Assembly: GCA_963575745.1 (NCBI GenBank)
Contig: CAUYUJ010020572.1
Coordinates: 1-64,000 of the forward strand
Direction of reading: 5' to 3'
Source of the DNA: Prorocentrum cordatum
Taxonomy: Eukaryota > Sar > Dinophyceae > Prorocentrales > Prorocentraceae
DNA length: 64,000 bases
Each line of letters begins with the position of its first letter. The first letter of the stretch is position 1. A program made the position numbers and the translations under genes. Positions 10,691 through 21,655 of the stretch are shown here, one piece after another. The notes beneath the pieces were generated by a model. It did no database searches and was not told where the DNA came from. It saw nothing but the letters and a program-made list of their open reading frames with translations.

Positions 10691-11332
10691 GGACATGATC
10701 ATTCCGAAACCTCCAGATGCAGAAGAAATCATGGTCTTGAGCAAGAGTTTCAAACGTTCGACGATTGCAGCAGACGGCTTTCATCCTCGCCATTATCATC
10801 TTTTAAGCCGACCTGCCCTTGTTGCTTTCAGTCTGGTCATGGGCCTCATGACCGTGCTCGGCTCCACGCAGAGCTGGATGCACAAGCTTGTCGTGGCTCT
10901 CTTCCAGAAACCCGGTTCAGGCAGGCGTCCGATCGGATTCTTTCAGAGCCTTATCAGAATGACATCCCGATGGCATTCGAGGCACTGCAAAGAGTGGGAG
11001 AAGAAAGTTTCCGATCAAGGTGTATTTTCCATGGCCCCAGGTCGCAGTGCAGTTGACACCGTTTGGAGGCAACAGATACGCGGAGATCTAGCTGTAGCAA
11101 ATCGTCAAGAGGCTCTAACTGTACTAGGAGATCTTAAGCAATGTTATGAACATGTACAGCATCCGCAACTAGTTCGAGCTTGCACGGACTGGCAATACCC
11201 CCTATTCACGGTACGTTTCGCCATACACACTTATCGGTGGGCTAGGGAACTCAGTATGGAGGGGATGGTATCGGAGGAGTTGGAGCCTGGGCAGGGGATC
11301 GTAGCTGGGAGTAGTACAGCGACGTTTGAAAT
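10690..11332 (+). pseudogene. LINE reverse transcriptase, N-terminal half
   Basis: Continues in a third frame from about 10690. Recognisable RT blocks are: KSFKRSTIAADGFHPRHY near the start; LFQKPGSGRRPIGFF (RPI motif, block 2) at about 10900; VLGDLKQCYEHVQHP with the first catalytic Asp (block 3) at about 11121; GQGIVAGSSTATFEIR (block 4) at about 11290. The domain is cut immediately after block 4 by the TIR element starting at 11333. The frame change at about 10690 is an inactivating indel. Confidence 0.82.
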
Positions 11333-13089
11333 CCGCCGACCCCTTGGGGATCATCGGCGTGTGAGATGCTTCCCCCTCCCCAAACCCCTCCCCCGGGAGC
11401 CCGGTCCGGTCGATTTGGAGGGGGGGGGGGGGTCCGGGACGAGCGCTCCACGGGGCTTTTCCTGGCCCAAGAGGGCTTCAAGACGGGCCACGAAGCCCCC
11501 AAGAGGCCTCCAAGACGGCCCACGAAGGCTCCGAGAAGCCAAACGACCGCTCCAAGACGCCCACGATGGCCCCAAGACGGGCCAAGAGGTCTCCAAGACG
11601 GCCCCTGAGGTCCCAAATGAGCCTCCCAAGAGGGCCCAAAGAGTCAAAAATTGGTGATTTTCCATAGTGTTTTTCGATGTTGTTTGCTTTTCCGCCTTTC
11701 CGGCTTCCCGACGCTCCAAGACGGGCAAAGAGGCCCCAAAGACAGCCCCAAGATGGCCCAAGAGGCCCCCAAGACGGCCTCCAGACGGCCCAAGACGGCC
11801 CCAACACGGCCCAAGAGGTCCCCAAGACGGCCCAAGAGGGCCGATTTGGAGGGGGTGAGAAGGCCGGGACGAGCGCAGCACGGCCGGGACGAGCGGTTCC
11901 AGGGCTTTTCCGGGCCCAAGAGGGCCTCAAGACGGGCCAAGAAGGCTCCAAGAGGCCTCCAAGACGGCCCACGAAGGCTCCGAGACGCCAAACGACGCCT
12001 CCAAGACGCCCAAGATGGCCCCAAGACGGGCCAAGAGGTCTCCAAGGCGGCCCCCGAGGTCCCATACAAGTCTCCCAAGAAGGCCCCAAGAGTCTAAAAT
12101 TGTTGATTTTCCATAGTGTTCTTCGACGTTTTTTGCTTTTCCGCCTTTCCGGCTTCCCAACGCTCCAAGACGCGCGACGAGGCCCCAAAGATAGCCCCAA
12201 GATGGCCCAAGAGGCCCCCAAGACGGCCTCCAGACGGCCCAGGACGGCCCCAAGACGGCCCAAGAGGTCCTCAAGACGGCCCAAGAGGGCCGATTTGGAG
12301 GCGGGGAGGGGGCCAGGACGAGCGCAGCACGGCCGGGACGAGCGGTTCCAGGGCTTTTCCGGGCCCAAGAGGGCCTCAAGACGGGCCAAGAAGGCCCAAG
12401 AGGCCTCCAAGACGGCCCACGAAGGCTCCGAGACGCCAAACGACGCCTCCAAGACGCCCAAGATGGCCCCAAGACGGGCCAAGAGGTCTCCAAGGCGGCC
12501 CCCGAGGTCCCATACAAGTCTCCCAAGAGGGCCCCAAGAGTCTAAAATTGTTGATTTTCCATAGTGTTTTTCGATGTGTTTTGCTTTTCCGCCTTTTCGG
12601 CTTCCCGACGCTCCAAGACGGCCAAAGAGGCCCCAAAGACAGCCCCAAGATGGCCCAAGAGGCCCCCAAGACGGCCTCCAGACGGCCCAAGACGGCCCCA
12701 ACACGGCCCAAGAGGTCCCCAAGACGGCCCAAGAGGGCTCCAAGACGGCACCACGAGGGGCCCAAGAGGGCGACCAAACATGTTGAAACTCTAGCTTTCT
12801 GCCCCCAGGAGCCCCAGGGGGCCCCAAGAGTGCCCCAAGAGGCCCCCAGAGGCCCTCACGAGGCCGCCCAGACGCCCCAAGGAACCCCCAAGAAGCACCC
12901 CAGAGGCTCCGAAACGGCCCCCGAGTGGCTCCAAAACTCGCAGTGTCGCTGTCCGCTCGGACCTCCCCGCGGAACTGCCCGAGACCCTCTGGCGGTGGCG
13001 GCGAACAGACACCAAACAAATATCACTCGCCTTTTCACCCCTTCGCAGCTTCTACTACCCCCAGATTGGCATAAACAAGGGGTCGGCGG
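11333..13089. mobile_element. TIR element with ~11-bp repeat core, inserted in the LINE RT
   Basis: 1,757 bases with perfect 14-bp terminal inverted repeats: CCGCCGACCCCTTG at 11333-11346 and CAAGGGGTCGGCGG at 13076-13089. The interior is a CCAAGACGGCC/CCAAGAGGCC array with a higher-order repeat of about 448 bases. Each higher-order unit carries an A/T-richer module, TTGATTTTCCATAGTG, at about 11650, 12105 and 12550, and a GGACGAGCG module at about 11430, 11868 and 12320. No transposase is encoded and no target-site duplication is obvious. It interrupts the RT between block 4 and the catalytic YxDD block, so it is younger than the LINE. An intron-like reading is possible but less economical. 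Confidence 0.75.
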
Positions 13090-14525
13090 TGTGGCGTAAG
13101 CCTAAGAATAAAATGTTACTGCATACCCACTGTAAATCGGTTCCAGGAGCTCAGGTTCGCACCTACCTTAGCTGTTCACATAGACGGTTTCTCGCTGAAC
13201 CTGTATGATAGTTGTATTCACAGTTGTGTTAGAAATATGGCCCTGGCTATGGCATTCTTGGTAGAGCAGCTGTCCTCTCTCTTCAACCTGCGCTTTGCCT
13301 TTAACAAGTTTGCGATCACTGGCACCAGCACTGAGCTTGTGGAGCTCGCGCAGAGTCAGCTGGGACAGTACGCAGGTGAGTTTAACCACTCCATCATCAA
13401 CTTGGGAGTGGACTTTGCGCCTGGGAAGTCCAAGACCAGACCCCAGGCCAAGGCTAAACGAAAGGAGAGGTGGAGGAAAGGGAGGTCCCGTCTTGCCAAG
13501 ATACGCAGCCTGAAAAACCCGAAACGATCCAGGGCCAAGGTTTGGTTTCGTGGAGTCAAGCCTGCGACTACGTACGGCGAAGAGGTTGTGGGGTGGACGC
13601 CCCGAGAGATCAGGAAGCTCAGTTCTCAAGCTGCTGGCTTTTTAGGTCTCACCACCTGCGGGGCGGACCTCAACCTCGCTTTTGCCCTGGAGCCCAGCAA
13701 GGACCCGATCAAACATGCAGGCGCGACCCTAATCCGTTTTGCGAAGGAGTTCTGGTTAGCCACGGACGAGAAACTTCGGCCAGGGGATTGCGTTGCTGTT
13801 GGGGATCTGGTCAAGCTGGTCCATGAAGTTCACCTTTTTCAGGAACGTTGTCCGAATGCTTCCTGGGAATGGTTGGCGTGGGGCCCTGTCCGGGATATGT
13901 TGCAATGGATTTCCAGAGCTGGATGGTCTATCCGTGGTCCTGGGATTTTTACCATGCGGGATGGGGCCCCCTGTGTACTTTCAGATATACCGTATGTTTC
14001 TGTTTCAAAATACTTCGTCAGGGACCTAGGTAAGGAGTTCGTGCAGCAGAGTATGCAGCGTAGGCTGAAAGACTGTGAACACGAGCGTGCTGTTGAGATT
14101 CTGGAGCGAGGCCTCTGGGTGGAACCCCCTCGGTCCTTCTGGAACTCTAAGCGCCAGAGCAAGCTCCAAAAACGCGTCATGAAGCAAGTGTTCACTCGGT
14201 CTTATGTGACGGCCAGTCACCTGCACAAGTGGGGCTACCAGCTTGAGCAGCTTTGCCCGCTGTGCCGCGACGGAATGCACGGCACCATCGACGGAGTATG
14301 GCACAGGTGCTTTGAATGCCCAGCTCTGGAAGATCGCCGAGCAGAGCATCTCCCAGCAGAATGGGCAGCAGCAGGACTGGAGGCAGGACCAGAGGATCCG
14401 TTGTTCAGTTCTTTGTGGCTCCCCGTGCCGAACGACCTGCAGGAACCGACCTGGGACGGTAAGATATTTTTCGTGGGCCCTGACGGGCCCGTCGAACCCT
14501 TCCGATTCAACAAGAACGAGTATAT
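13090..14525 (+). pseudogene. LINE reverse transcriptase C-terminal half and Cys/His module
   Basis: Resumes after the TIR element and stays open in one frame. VHIDGFSL at 13174-13197 is where the catalytic YxDD block is expected; if so, the second Asp is Gly and the site is dead. Downstream: NLGVDFAPGKSKT (block with G-x-x-F...K, about 13400), a basic region, ITGTSTE, RKLSSQAAGFLG, then a Cys/His module QLCPLCRDGMHG...HRCFECPAL at about 14250-14330 that matches the post-RT zinc knuckle of other LINEs. The frame is lost at the TA repeat near 14520. Confidence 0.78.
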
Positions 14526-15557
14526 ATATATAGTGATGGGTCCTGTTATGGAGGTACCTACGATATGGTTTCCAGAGCTGGATGGTGTTTTGTTTCTGTC
14601 AACGAGGAGGGAGGATTTATCAGAGGCATCTATGGTAACGTTCCTGGTTTCCTTCCCCAGAGTTCTGTTTTCGGTGAAGTTTATGCGCTCCTGTCTGGCC
14701 TCACGCACCTCGAGCCAGATCAGGATGACGACCCCGACGGGGCCGAGTATTTGATTCATATTGATTGCGAAGCGTTGCTAGGAGGATATCGTGATCCTTG
14801 GAAGGCTATTTCAGGTGCCAGTCCGCTGTCAGAAGTATGGCGTGCCCTCGACCGTTCAGCAGTTCCCCAGTGGAGTCTGAAAAAAGTCAAGGCCTATGTG
14901 AAAGGAGAGCTCACGGGAGTTGCCCTGCGACACCAGCGTGGCAGTGACAAAGCCGATGAGCTAGCTAAAGATGGAGCTAAACGTCATCATCATGAGGTCC
15001 TTAATGATATTAACAAATACGAGGTGTGTCTAGCTGGCTGGGAGGAAGTAGCTGTAGGTATGGCCAATATTCTCCTAGAGATCCCGAAAGCTAAAGTTCT
15101 CTTCGGGGATTTAGCCCGCAATCCGTCCATCCCGAGGCCGAAGGTTGTCTCCAGCGGTCGCCCTCACCGTGTGCTCTGGACTGGTTTAGCGTGGAGGTGC
15201 GTCCAATGTGCTCGCACCTTCTGCAATCAGCGACCCAAGAGCCCGTGTGCCGCCTTGACCCCCAGCCTAAGGCTGGTGGTGGAGTTGGAAGTCTCTCCCC
15301 CACACAAGTTGCACGTGTGTAGCATTGTAGAGACTAATCTACCATTAGTGTTTTGTTCGCGTTGCGGAGCCTATACTTCGGGCCTTCCCCGTAAGATCGG
15401 TGAGCCCTGCAATAAGATCTTCAAGCAACAGAGGTCTCAGATTATGAATGGCAAGTGCCCAAGGCCTAAGGGCCTGCACTTGACGCGTCCGTGGCCCCTG
15501 GCTCGCCCAGAAGAGGACCCTGGCGGCGAGTGGTGGGGCAAGATGCGCTACCTCTAA
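14520..15557 (+). pseudogene. LINE RNase H domain and Cys-rich tail
   Basis: A new frame begins at the (TA) run, giving YIYSDGSCYGG with the first catalytic Asp at 14535. The other RNase H residues follow: Glu in VFGEVYALLSGL, Asp in YLIHIDCEALLGGY, and Asp in RGSDKADELAKDGA. The fold would degrade the RNA strand of RNA/DNA hybrids. After it come paired Cys motifs (RCVQCARTFC; FCSRCGAYTSG). The reading frame ends with a normal stop at 15557. The frame change at the TA microsatellite is typical of replication slippage. Confidence 0.85.
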
Positions 15558-15683
15558 TTAATTGTTAGTTTCCTCTTCACGTCTCTTTTTCCCACAGCCC
15601 TTATCGATCATGGATTGGAAGGAGCAATGAGAGAGCCACTGGAAAAGGAGGAAGAGGAGGAGGAGGAAGAGGAGGGGGGTGGG
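15558..15683 (+). other. LINE 3' UTR ending in GGA repeat
   Basis: Short sequence after the LINE stop, passing into AGGAGGAAGAGG repeat at about 15645-15675. No poly(A) tail is seen, so the GGA tract may be the element's 3' tail. Confidence 0.5.
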
Positions 15684-15783
15684 GGTTCACGCCGCTCTTC
15701 GCTCGTGAGCTCCCGAACGAAGTGAAACCCCACCCCACCCTCAGAAATCGTGGGGGGTGGGGGTAGTGTTCGCATGTGGCCAC
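15684..15783. mobile_element. Partial copy of the palindromic ATGCGAAC element
   Basis: Loop plus right arm of the element seen complete at 30236-30388: CGAACGAAGTGAAACCCC, then CAGAAATCGTGGGGGGTGGG, then TTCGCATGTGGCCACC. The left arm is replaced by the GGA tract of the LINE 3' end, which suggests it was cut by that insertion. Confidence 0.7.
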
Positions 15784-15960
15784 CGACCCAACCTCCTCCC
15801 GGGAAGCGTAGGGGGGGGGGTCAGGGGCAGAGGTAGGGTTCGATGAACAGCGCCCTGAACGCTGTCTATACGTTCATGTAATTTGTATCACCTATTCTTG
15901 GTACCTGCATCGAGGCCCTCCGAGAGCCCCCCACGAACCCCCGATGCAAACGGGCTTCGC

Positions 15961-16015
15961 GGTCCTTGTCCAGGTACACCTCCGGGGCGGTGTAGGAGAG
16001 GGTGCCGATCATCCC
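15961..16015 (-). CDS. Protein kinase gene, exon with GTLSYTAPEV (activation segment)
   Basis: Minus-strand reading GMIGTLSYTAPEVYLDKD is kinase subdomain VIII: the T-loop end and the APE motif that anchors the C-lobe. The acceptor before it is CGAAG followed by GGG. Phase 0 matches the previous exon end at 20403, giving ...EPRAM-GMIGTLSYTAPEV, a natural activation-segment sequence. The downstream donor is uncertain (GA at 15964, or GC a few bases on). Subdomains IX-XI are not found in the window's remaining minus strand. Confidence 0.75.
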
Positions 16016-17429
16016 CTTCGCCCGCCAGGCCGCGCTCGCGGAGCGACGGGCAGCGCCGCGGCCGCGGCCGAGCGGCGAAGAGCGCCGACGACGACGTGGA
16101 CGAGGACGAGCGGCAGGGGAGAGGGAGGGGGGGGGCGGCGACCTTCGCCCACTCCTGCGCCTCCTGCTCCCCCCCCCCGCCCCGTCCGCATCCCCGCCTT
16201 ATCCTCTGCCTGGTTCCCCTCTTCTGCGTCCGCGTCCGCCCGCCAGTCCTCCCTGGAGCCAGGAGTCGGGAACGGCCCAGAGAGGGGGGGGCGACCTGCT
16301 CCCGCTCCTGCGCCTCCTGACCCCCCCCCGCCCCGCTGGCATCCCCACCTTGTCCTCCTCCTGGTCCTCCTCTTCTCGGCGGCGAGCGAGGGGGGGAAGC
16401 GAGAAGGAGAAGACCCTCTCAGAAGGCGGCAGGACTTCTCAGAAGCCCTCGCGCCACCTTGGCGGTCCCGGAGCCCGAAGACGGGCCCAAGGGGGCGAGT
16501 GTGAACGAAAACGCCCGGTTTGGAACAAGAATCCCATCGGAGAGTTCCTTGAGGGGCAACGTTGAGGGGGGGACTAGCTCAAGAAGGGAAGCATCGAGCT
16601 CGAATCGGCGGCACGAACAGATCGGCGAGCTGTCCCCGTTGGCGACTCCGCAGGCTCCTTGGCGGGGCAGGCTACTGGAGCCACGTCGGCGATCGACGGG
16701 CGATCGTCGGAGTCTTCGCATCCCCTCCTGAGCCCATTCCCCCCTGAGCGTTGCCCTTCGACCTTCCGCCCCTTGGCCTTCGGCGGACAGCTCGAGCCTC
16801 TGGCGGCCGCTCGGGGCGATCCCGGCACCGCCGGATGCGATGCGCGGCCCCAGAGGTCCCGACCAGCTCCCTGGGGGTACCTTTCCCGTGGGATTCGTTT
16901 CTCGTGCCCACGGGACCTGATAACGGAGGACACAATCGAGGAAACACGCCCAGACTGAAAAAGATCAGATCGCCCCCTACCATCGACCCTGACCCCTTCG
17001 GCTTGGTAAGATCAACCCCTTGGCATAACGGGCACACTTGGGGTGTATCCCCGAGTTCCCCAAGGGGGCAGGGGCCGCCAGCAAGGCCTGTGCCGCGCCT
17101 CCTCCTCCTCCTCCTCCTCCTCCTCATCCTCCTCCTCCTCCTCCTCCTCCTCCTCCTCCTCCTCCTCCTCCTCCTCCTGGGGGGGATTCCTGGGGGGAGG
17201 GAGGAAGCCTTCTTAGAAGCAGGCTGCCGCTTAGAAGCGCCCCCCCCCTCTGCCCCCCTCTGCGCGTGGGCGACCTCCCCTGAGCGGCTTCACTTCTCGT
17301 CGAAGAGCCGGGGGTCGGGGGCAAAAAAGATTAGCCTGGCGAGTGGCCCGAATTCAGCCGTTGGTACCGCGATCGAGTGCATAATCTTCGATGGGGTTTC
17401 TTCTGGGGGGGCGCGAAATGTGTCAGGGT
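16016..17429 (-). other. Kinase intron, GC-rich part without gene
   Basis: GC-rich sequence with C-runs (16165-16340) and a CTC microsatellite (17100-17176). A module around GGCGGCCGCTCGG at about 16803 recurs at about 29063, so this block is repeated DNA. No separate gene seen. Confidence 0.55.
17098..17177. repeat. CTC trinucleotide microsatellite
   Basis: CTCCTC tract of about 80 bases, nearly perfect. Confidence 0.95.
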
Positions 17430-19942
17430 CCTTCCCTCTGGGGGCCACGAGGCGGTGCCTGCTTTGCAGCACGCCATGCAGGGTTCCGCACCTCCGCAGG
17501 TCGCTCCACCCAGGTGGGGTTCTCTGTGGGGCGGCGAAACGCTGTCCTGGGTGTGGGAGACGCATGCAAACACCGTCACAGGGGCCTTAGGTGGAGCTCG
17601 ATGTGGGGCCGCGAAACGCTGTGCTGGGTGGGGGAGACGCATGCGAACACCGCCACCGAGGCCTTACGTGGAGCTCCCATTGGGGCCACGAAGCGCTGTC
17701 CTGGGTGGGGGGCGCATGTGAACACCGCCACTAGGGCCTTAGGTGGAGAACGATGTGGGGCCACGAAACGCTGTCCTGGGTGGGGGGGCGCATGCGAACA
17801 CCGCCTGTGGGACCTTTGGTGGATCTCCCTGTGGGGCCACGAAACGCTGTGCCAGGCGGGGGAGACTCATGCGAACACCGCCACAGGGGCATTGTGTGGA
17901 ACTCCCTGTGAGGCAGCGAAGCGTTGTCCTGGGTGGGGGAGACGCATGCGAACACAGCCACGGAGGCCTTACGTGGAGCCCCGTATGGGAACAGCGAAAC
18001 GCTGTGCTGGGTGGGGGGAACGCATGCGAACACCGCCATTGAGGCCTTACGTGGAGCCCCGTATGGGGCCAGCGAAACGCTGTGTTGGGTGGGGGAAGCG
18101 CATGCGAACACCGCCACTAGGGGCTTAGGTGGCCATCCCTATGGGGCCGCGAAACGCTGTCCTGGGCGGGAGAGACGCATGCGAACACCGCCATTGAGGG
18201 CTTCAGCGACGCCCCCTTTATGGGGCCACAAAACACTGTGCTGGGTGGGGGAGACGCATGCGAACACCGCCATTGGAGCCGTAGGTGGAGCTCCCTGTGG
18301 GGCCACGAAACGTTGTCCTCGGTGGGGGAGACGCATGCAAACACCGCCACAACGGCCGCAGGTGGAGCTCGATGTGGGGCCGCGAAACGCTGTGCTGGGT
18401 GGGGGGGGCGCATGCGAACACCGCCACTGGGACCGTTGGTGGATCTCCCTGTGGGGCCACGAAACGCTGTGCTGGGTGGGGGGGAACGCATGCGAACACC
18501 GCCACTAGGGGCCTTAGGTGGAGCTCGGTGTGGGGCCGCGAAACGCTGTGCTGGGCGGGGGAGACGCATGCGAACACCGCCACTGGGCCGTAGGTGGAGC
18601 CCCGGATGGGGCCAGCGAAACGCTGCCCTGGGTGGGGGGCGCATGTGAACACCGCCACAGGGGCCTTAGGTGGAGAACGATGTGGGGCCACGAAACGCTG
18701 TCCTGGGTGGGGGGGCGCATGCGAACACCGCCTGTGGGACCTTTGGTGGATCTCCCTGTGGGGCCACGAAACGCTGTGCCAGGCGGGGGAGACTCATGCG
18801 AACACCGCCACAGGGGCATTGGGTGGAACTCCCTGTGAGGCAACGAAGCGCTGTCCTGGGCGGGGGAGACGCATGCGAACACAGCCACGGGGGCCTTACG
18901 TGGAGCCTCGTATGGGGCCAGCGAAACGCTGTGCTAGGTGGGGGAAACGCATGCGAACACCGCCATTGAGGCCTTACGTGAAGCCCTGTATGGGGCCAGC
19001 GAAACGCTGTGTTGGGTAGGGGGAGGCGCATGCGAACACCACCATTATGGGCTTAGGTGACCCTCCCTATGGGGCAACGAAACGCTGCCCTGGGCGGGAG
19101 AGACGCACGCGAACACCGCCATTGAGGCCTTCGATGACGCCCCGTATGGGGCCACAAAACACTGTGCTGGGCGGGGGAGACGCATGCGAACACCGCCATT
19201 GGAGCCGTAAGTGGAGCTCCCTGTGGGGCCACGAAGCGCTGTCCTTGATGGGGGAGACGCATGCAAACACCGCCACAACGGCCGTAGGTGGAGCTCGATG
19301 TGGGGCCACGAAACGATGTCCTGGGTGGGGGGGGGACGCATGCGAACACCGCCACTGTGACCTTTGGTGGATCTCCCTATGGGGCCACGAAACGCTGTGC
19401 TGGGCGGGGGAAACGCATGCGAACACCGCCACTAGGGGCCGTAGGTGGAACTCTCTGCGGGGCCTCGAAACGCTGTTCTGGGTGGGGGGGACGCATGCGA
19501 ACACCGTTGGAGCCGTAGGTGGAGCTCCCTGTGGGGCCACGAAACGCTGCACGGGGTGGGGGCGACGCATGCGAACACCGCCAGTGGGACCTTAGGTGGA
19601 ATCCCCTGTGGGGCCACGAAGCGCGCTGTTTTCGACGGGGGGGACGCATGCGAACACCGCCACTGGTGCCATAGGTGGGGTTCTCTCTGGGGCCACGAAG
19701 CGCCGTACCCGGCGGGGGGGGAAAAGCAAGCGAAAACCGCCACTGAGGCCTTACGTGGAGCCCAGTATGGGGCCAGCGAAACGCCGTGCTGGGCGGGGGA
19801 GACGCATGCGAACACCGTCACTACAGCCTCAGGTGGCCCTCCCTATGGGGCCGCGAAACCGTGTGTTGGGTGGGGGAGACGCATGCGAACACCGCCATTG
19901 AGGCCTCCGATGGGGTTCCCTAAGGGGCCACGAAACGTGTGA
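17430..19942. repeat. ~77-bp minisatellite array (about 33 units)
   Basis: Tandem units of 76-79 bases, each containing GGGGCCACGAAACGCTGT, then TGGGTGGGGGAGACGCATGC, then GAACACCGCCA and a variable GGGCCTTAGGTGGAGCT part. Spacing checked by eye between successive ACGCAT motifs is 77-79. Units are diverged by substitutions and small indels; the first few (17430-17600) are weakest. Several frames read through because stops are rare in the unit. The array lies inside the kinase intron between the DFG and APE exons. Confidence 0.93.
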
Positions 19943-19959
19943 GGGGTGTGGCGAAATTG

Positions 19960-20157
19960 GTGGCGACGATGGTGACGATAACGGTGATGATCATGACGTT
20001 GGTGATGATGATGTTGATGTCATGGCGATGACGATGACGATGACGATGGTGATGACGATGACGATGACGATGACGATGATGATGATAATGATGATGATGA
20101 TGAGGAGGAGGAGGAGGATGATGATGATGGTGATGATGATAATGATGATCATGATGC

Positions 20158-20213
<56 letters not shown>

Positions 20214-20235
20214 GTGATGATGGTGACGGCGACGA
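19960..20235. repeat. GAT trinucleotide microsatellite with GAC/GGT variants
   Basis: GATGAT/GACGAT repeat, purest at 20155-20210. Confidence 0.95.
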
Positions 20236-20402
20236 CGAGGACATGCGCAGGGCAGAGGGGGGGATGGGAGGAGGGAGAAGGGGAGGAGGACGGAAGGAAA
20301 GAAGGAGCGCGAGGAGCTGTCTCTTCAAAACGAGGACCCAACACCTCAGGATGGTTGAGAAAAACCAGCGGTGGCAGGCGGCCAACGGGCGGACGGGGGC
20401 GC

Positions 20403-20510
20403 CATCGCGCGCGGCTCGAGGCGGTGGAGCAGGGTCGTGGAGCCGAAGTCGCACATCTTCACCACGTCCGCGTCGGGCGAGCCTGGCGGCCCCAGCAGCA
20501 AGAAGTTCTC
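20403..20510 (-). CDS. Protein kinase gene, exon with DFG motif
   Basis: Minus-strand exon of 108 bases (36 codons). It starts GAG AAC TTC after the acceptor CCACCAG and reads ENFLLLGPPGSPDADVVKM, then CDFGSTTLLHRLEPRAM. ENFLL continues the catalytic loop after HRDLKT, with the metal-binding Asn. VKMCDFG is subdomain VII, with the Mg-binding Asp. The exon ends at ATG followed by GC, a GC donor. Both borders are in phase with the neighbouring exons. The order matches CAMK-like or ULK-like Ser/Thr kinases, but the sub-family cannot be set from this part. Confidence 0.85.
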
Positions 20511-20579
20511 CTGGTGGCGCCAGCGGCGGCGAGCGACCCTGAAATCTGGGTGTTACAATTATTTCACACCCAGTGAATT

Positions 20580-20808
20580 CGATGATGATGAAAAAGATTA
20601 TGATGATGATGATGCTGATGATGCTGCTGATGATGATGATGATGTTGTTGGTGTTGTTGTTGGTGTTGGTGTTGGTGTTGATGTTGATGCTGAAGTTGGT
20701 GTTGATGTTGCTGTTGCTGATGATGACGATGATGATGGTGGTGATGGCGATGTTGATGATGGTGGTGATGGTGATGTTGATGGTGATGGCGATGGCGATG
20801 GCGATGGC

Positions 20809-20860
<52 letters not shown>

Positions 20861-21000
20861 GTGGCGAAGATGATGCTGATGATGATGCTGCTGATGACGA
20901 TGATGGCGACGTTGACGCTGACGTTGACGATGATGAAGACGATGACGATGACGATGACCATTACCAGGACGATGATGATGACGGTGATGATGATGGTGGG
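20580..21000. repeat. GAT/GTT microsatellite
   Basis: GATGAT repeats interspersed with GTTGGT and GATGGC variants; pure core at about 20810-20860. Frames here are poly-Asp, poly-Met or poly-Ile artefacts. Confidence 0.95.
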
Positions 21001-21130
21001 TGGTGGGTGATGGGTGATGGGTGATGGGTGGTGGGTGGAGGGTGGGGGGTGGGGGGTGGGGGGTGGGGGTGGCAGGCGGAGACGGTGGGTGGTGGGTGGT
21101 GGGTGGTGGGTGGTGGGTGGTGGGTGCGGT
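20995..21130. repeat. GGTGGGT minisatellite
   Basis: Tandem GGTGGGT(GAT) and GGGGGTG units, strongly G-rich on plus, so G-quadruplex formation is plausible. Confidence 0.9.
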
Positions 21131-21197
21131 GGTGGCTGTGACTCAGCAAGAGGTCGATGATAATGATGCGACGCGGGGCCGCGCCGTGAAGCGTGCT

Positions 21198-21312
21198 CCC
21201 AGAGGAGGAGGAGGAGGAGGAGGAGGAGGAGGAGGAGGAGGAGGAGGAGGAGGGGGAGGGGGAGGAAGGGGAGGAGGAGGAGGAGGAGGAGGAGGAGGAG
21301 GAGGAGGAGGAA
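21198..21312. repeat. GGA trinucleotide microsatellite
   Basis: AGGAGG tract of about 115 bases with a few G insertions. Confidence 0.95.
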
Positions 21313-21529
21313 CAGAGAACAGGCCAGGCGAGGCGAGCGCCGACTCCGCTCCGCGCGCGGCGCCCCTTGCAGAGGACGGCGCTGGGGCCGCAGCCCCTCG
21401 GAGAGAGTCCGCCCGTCCTCCTCCCGGGCCCGTGCGGTCTCCTGCGGGCCCCTTGGCAGAGCTCTGGGCCCCAGAGGATCCCAGGAGCAGGCAGGAGCGC
21501 AGGGGGCCCAAGCGTATACACCACCCATA

Positions 21530-21655
21530 TTGATTTACGTACTGTTTTTACGTATGATTTTTACGTATTGCTTTTACGTATTGATTCTTACACGTTGTTT
21601 TTTGTTCTCACGTTTACGTGTTGTGTTTACGTATTGCTTTTACGTATTTCCCTAC
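21530..21655. repeat. TTTTACGTATTG degenerate repeat
   Basis: About eight ACGTA or ACGTG motifs separated by T-rich spacers, mostly 13-14 bases apart. Distinct from surrounding GC-rich DNA. Confidence 0.75.

Larger units (their letters stand above)
7790..15640 (+). mobile_element. Near full-length non-LTR retrotransposon (LINE), inactivated
   Basis: Order of parts: spliced-leader relict (7790-7809), 5'UTR, ORF1 with zinc finger and coiled coil, APE-type endonuclease, reverse transcriptase, Cys/His module, RNase H, C-terminal Cys-rich tail, stop at 15557 and a short 3'UTR ending in GGA repeat. Frame changes at about 9095, 10690 and 14525, a 1.76 kb insertion in the RT domain and an apparently mutated catalytic motif make this copy non-functional. 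Both flanks are GGA microsatellite, so it either inserted into such a tract or carries GGA as its 3' tail. Confidence 0.9.

Noticed and set aside
11478-13019. 513-codon minus frame and similar plus frames of 300 codons
   Set aside because: They follow the CCAAGACGGCC array; the Trp/Leu/Gly or Pro/Arg/Lys pattern repeats with the DNA and no domain is present.
17391-18128. Long frames on both strands through 17.4-19.9 kb
   Set aside because: Products simply restate the 77-bp unit in rotating frames; open because the unit lacks stops.
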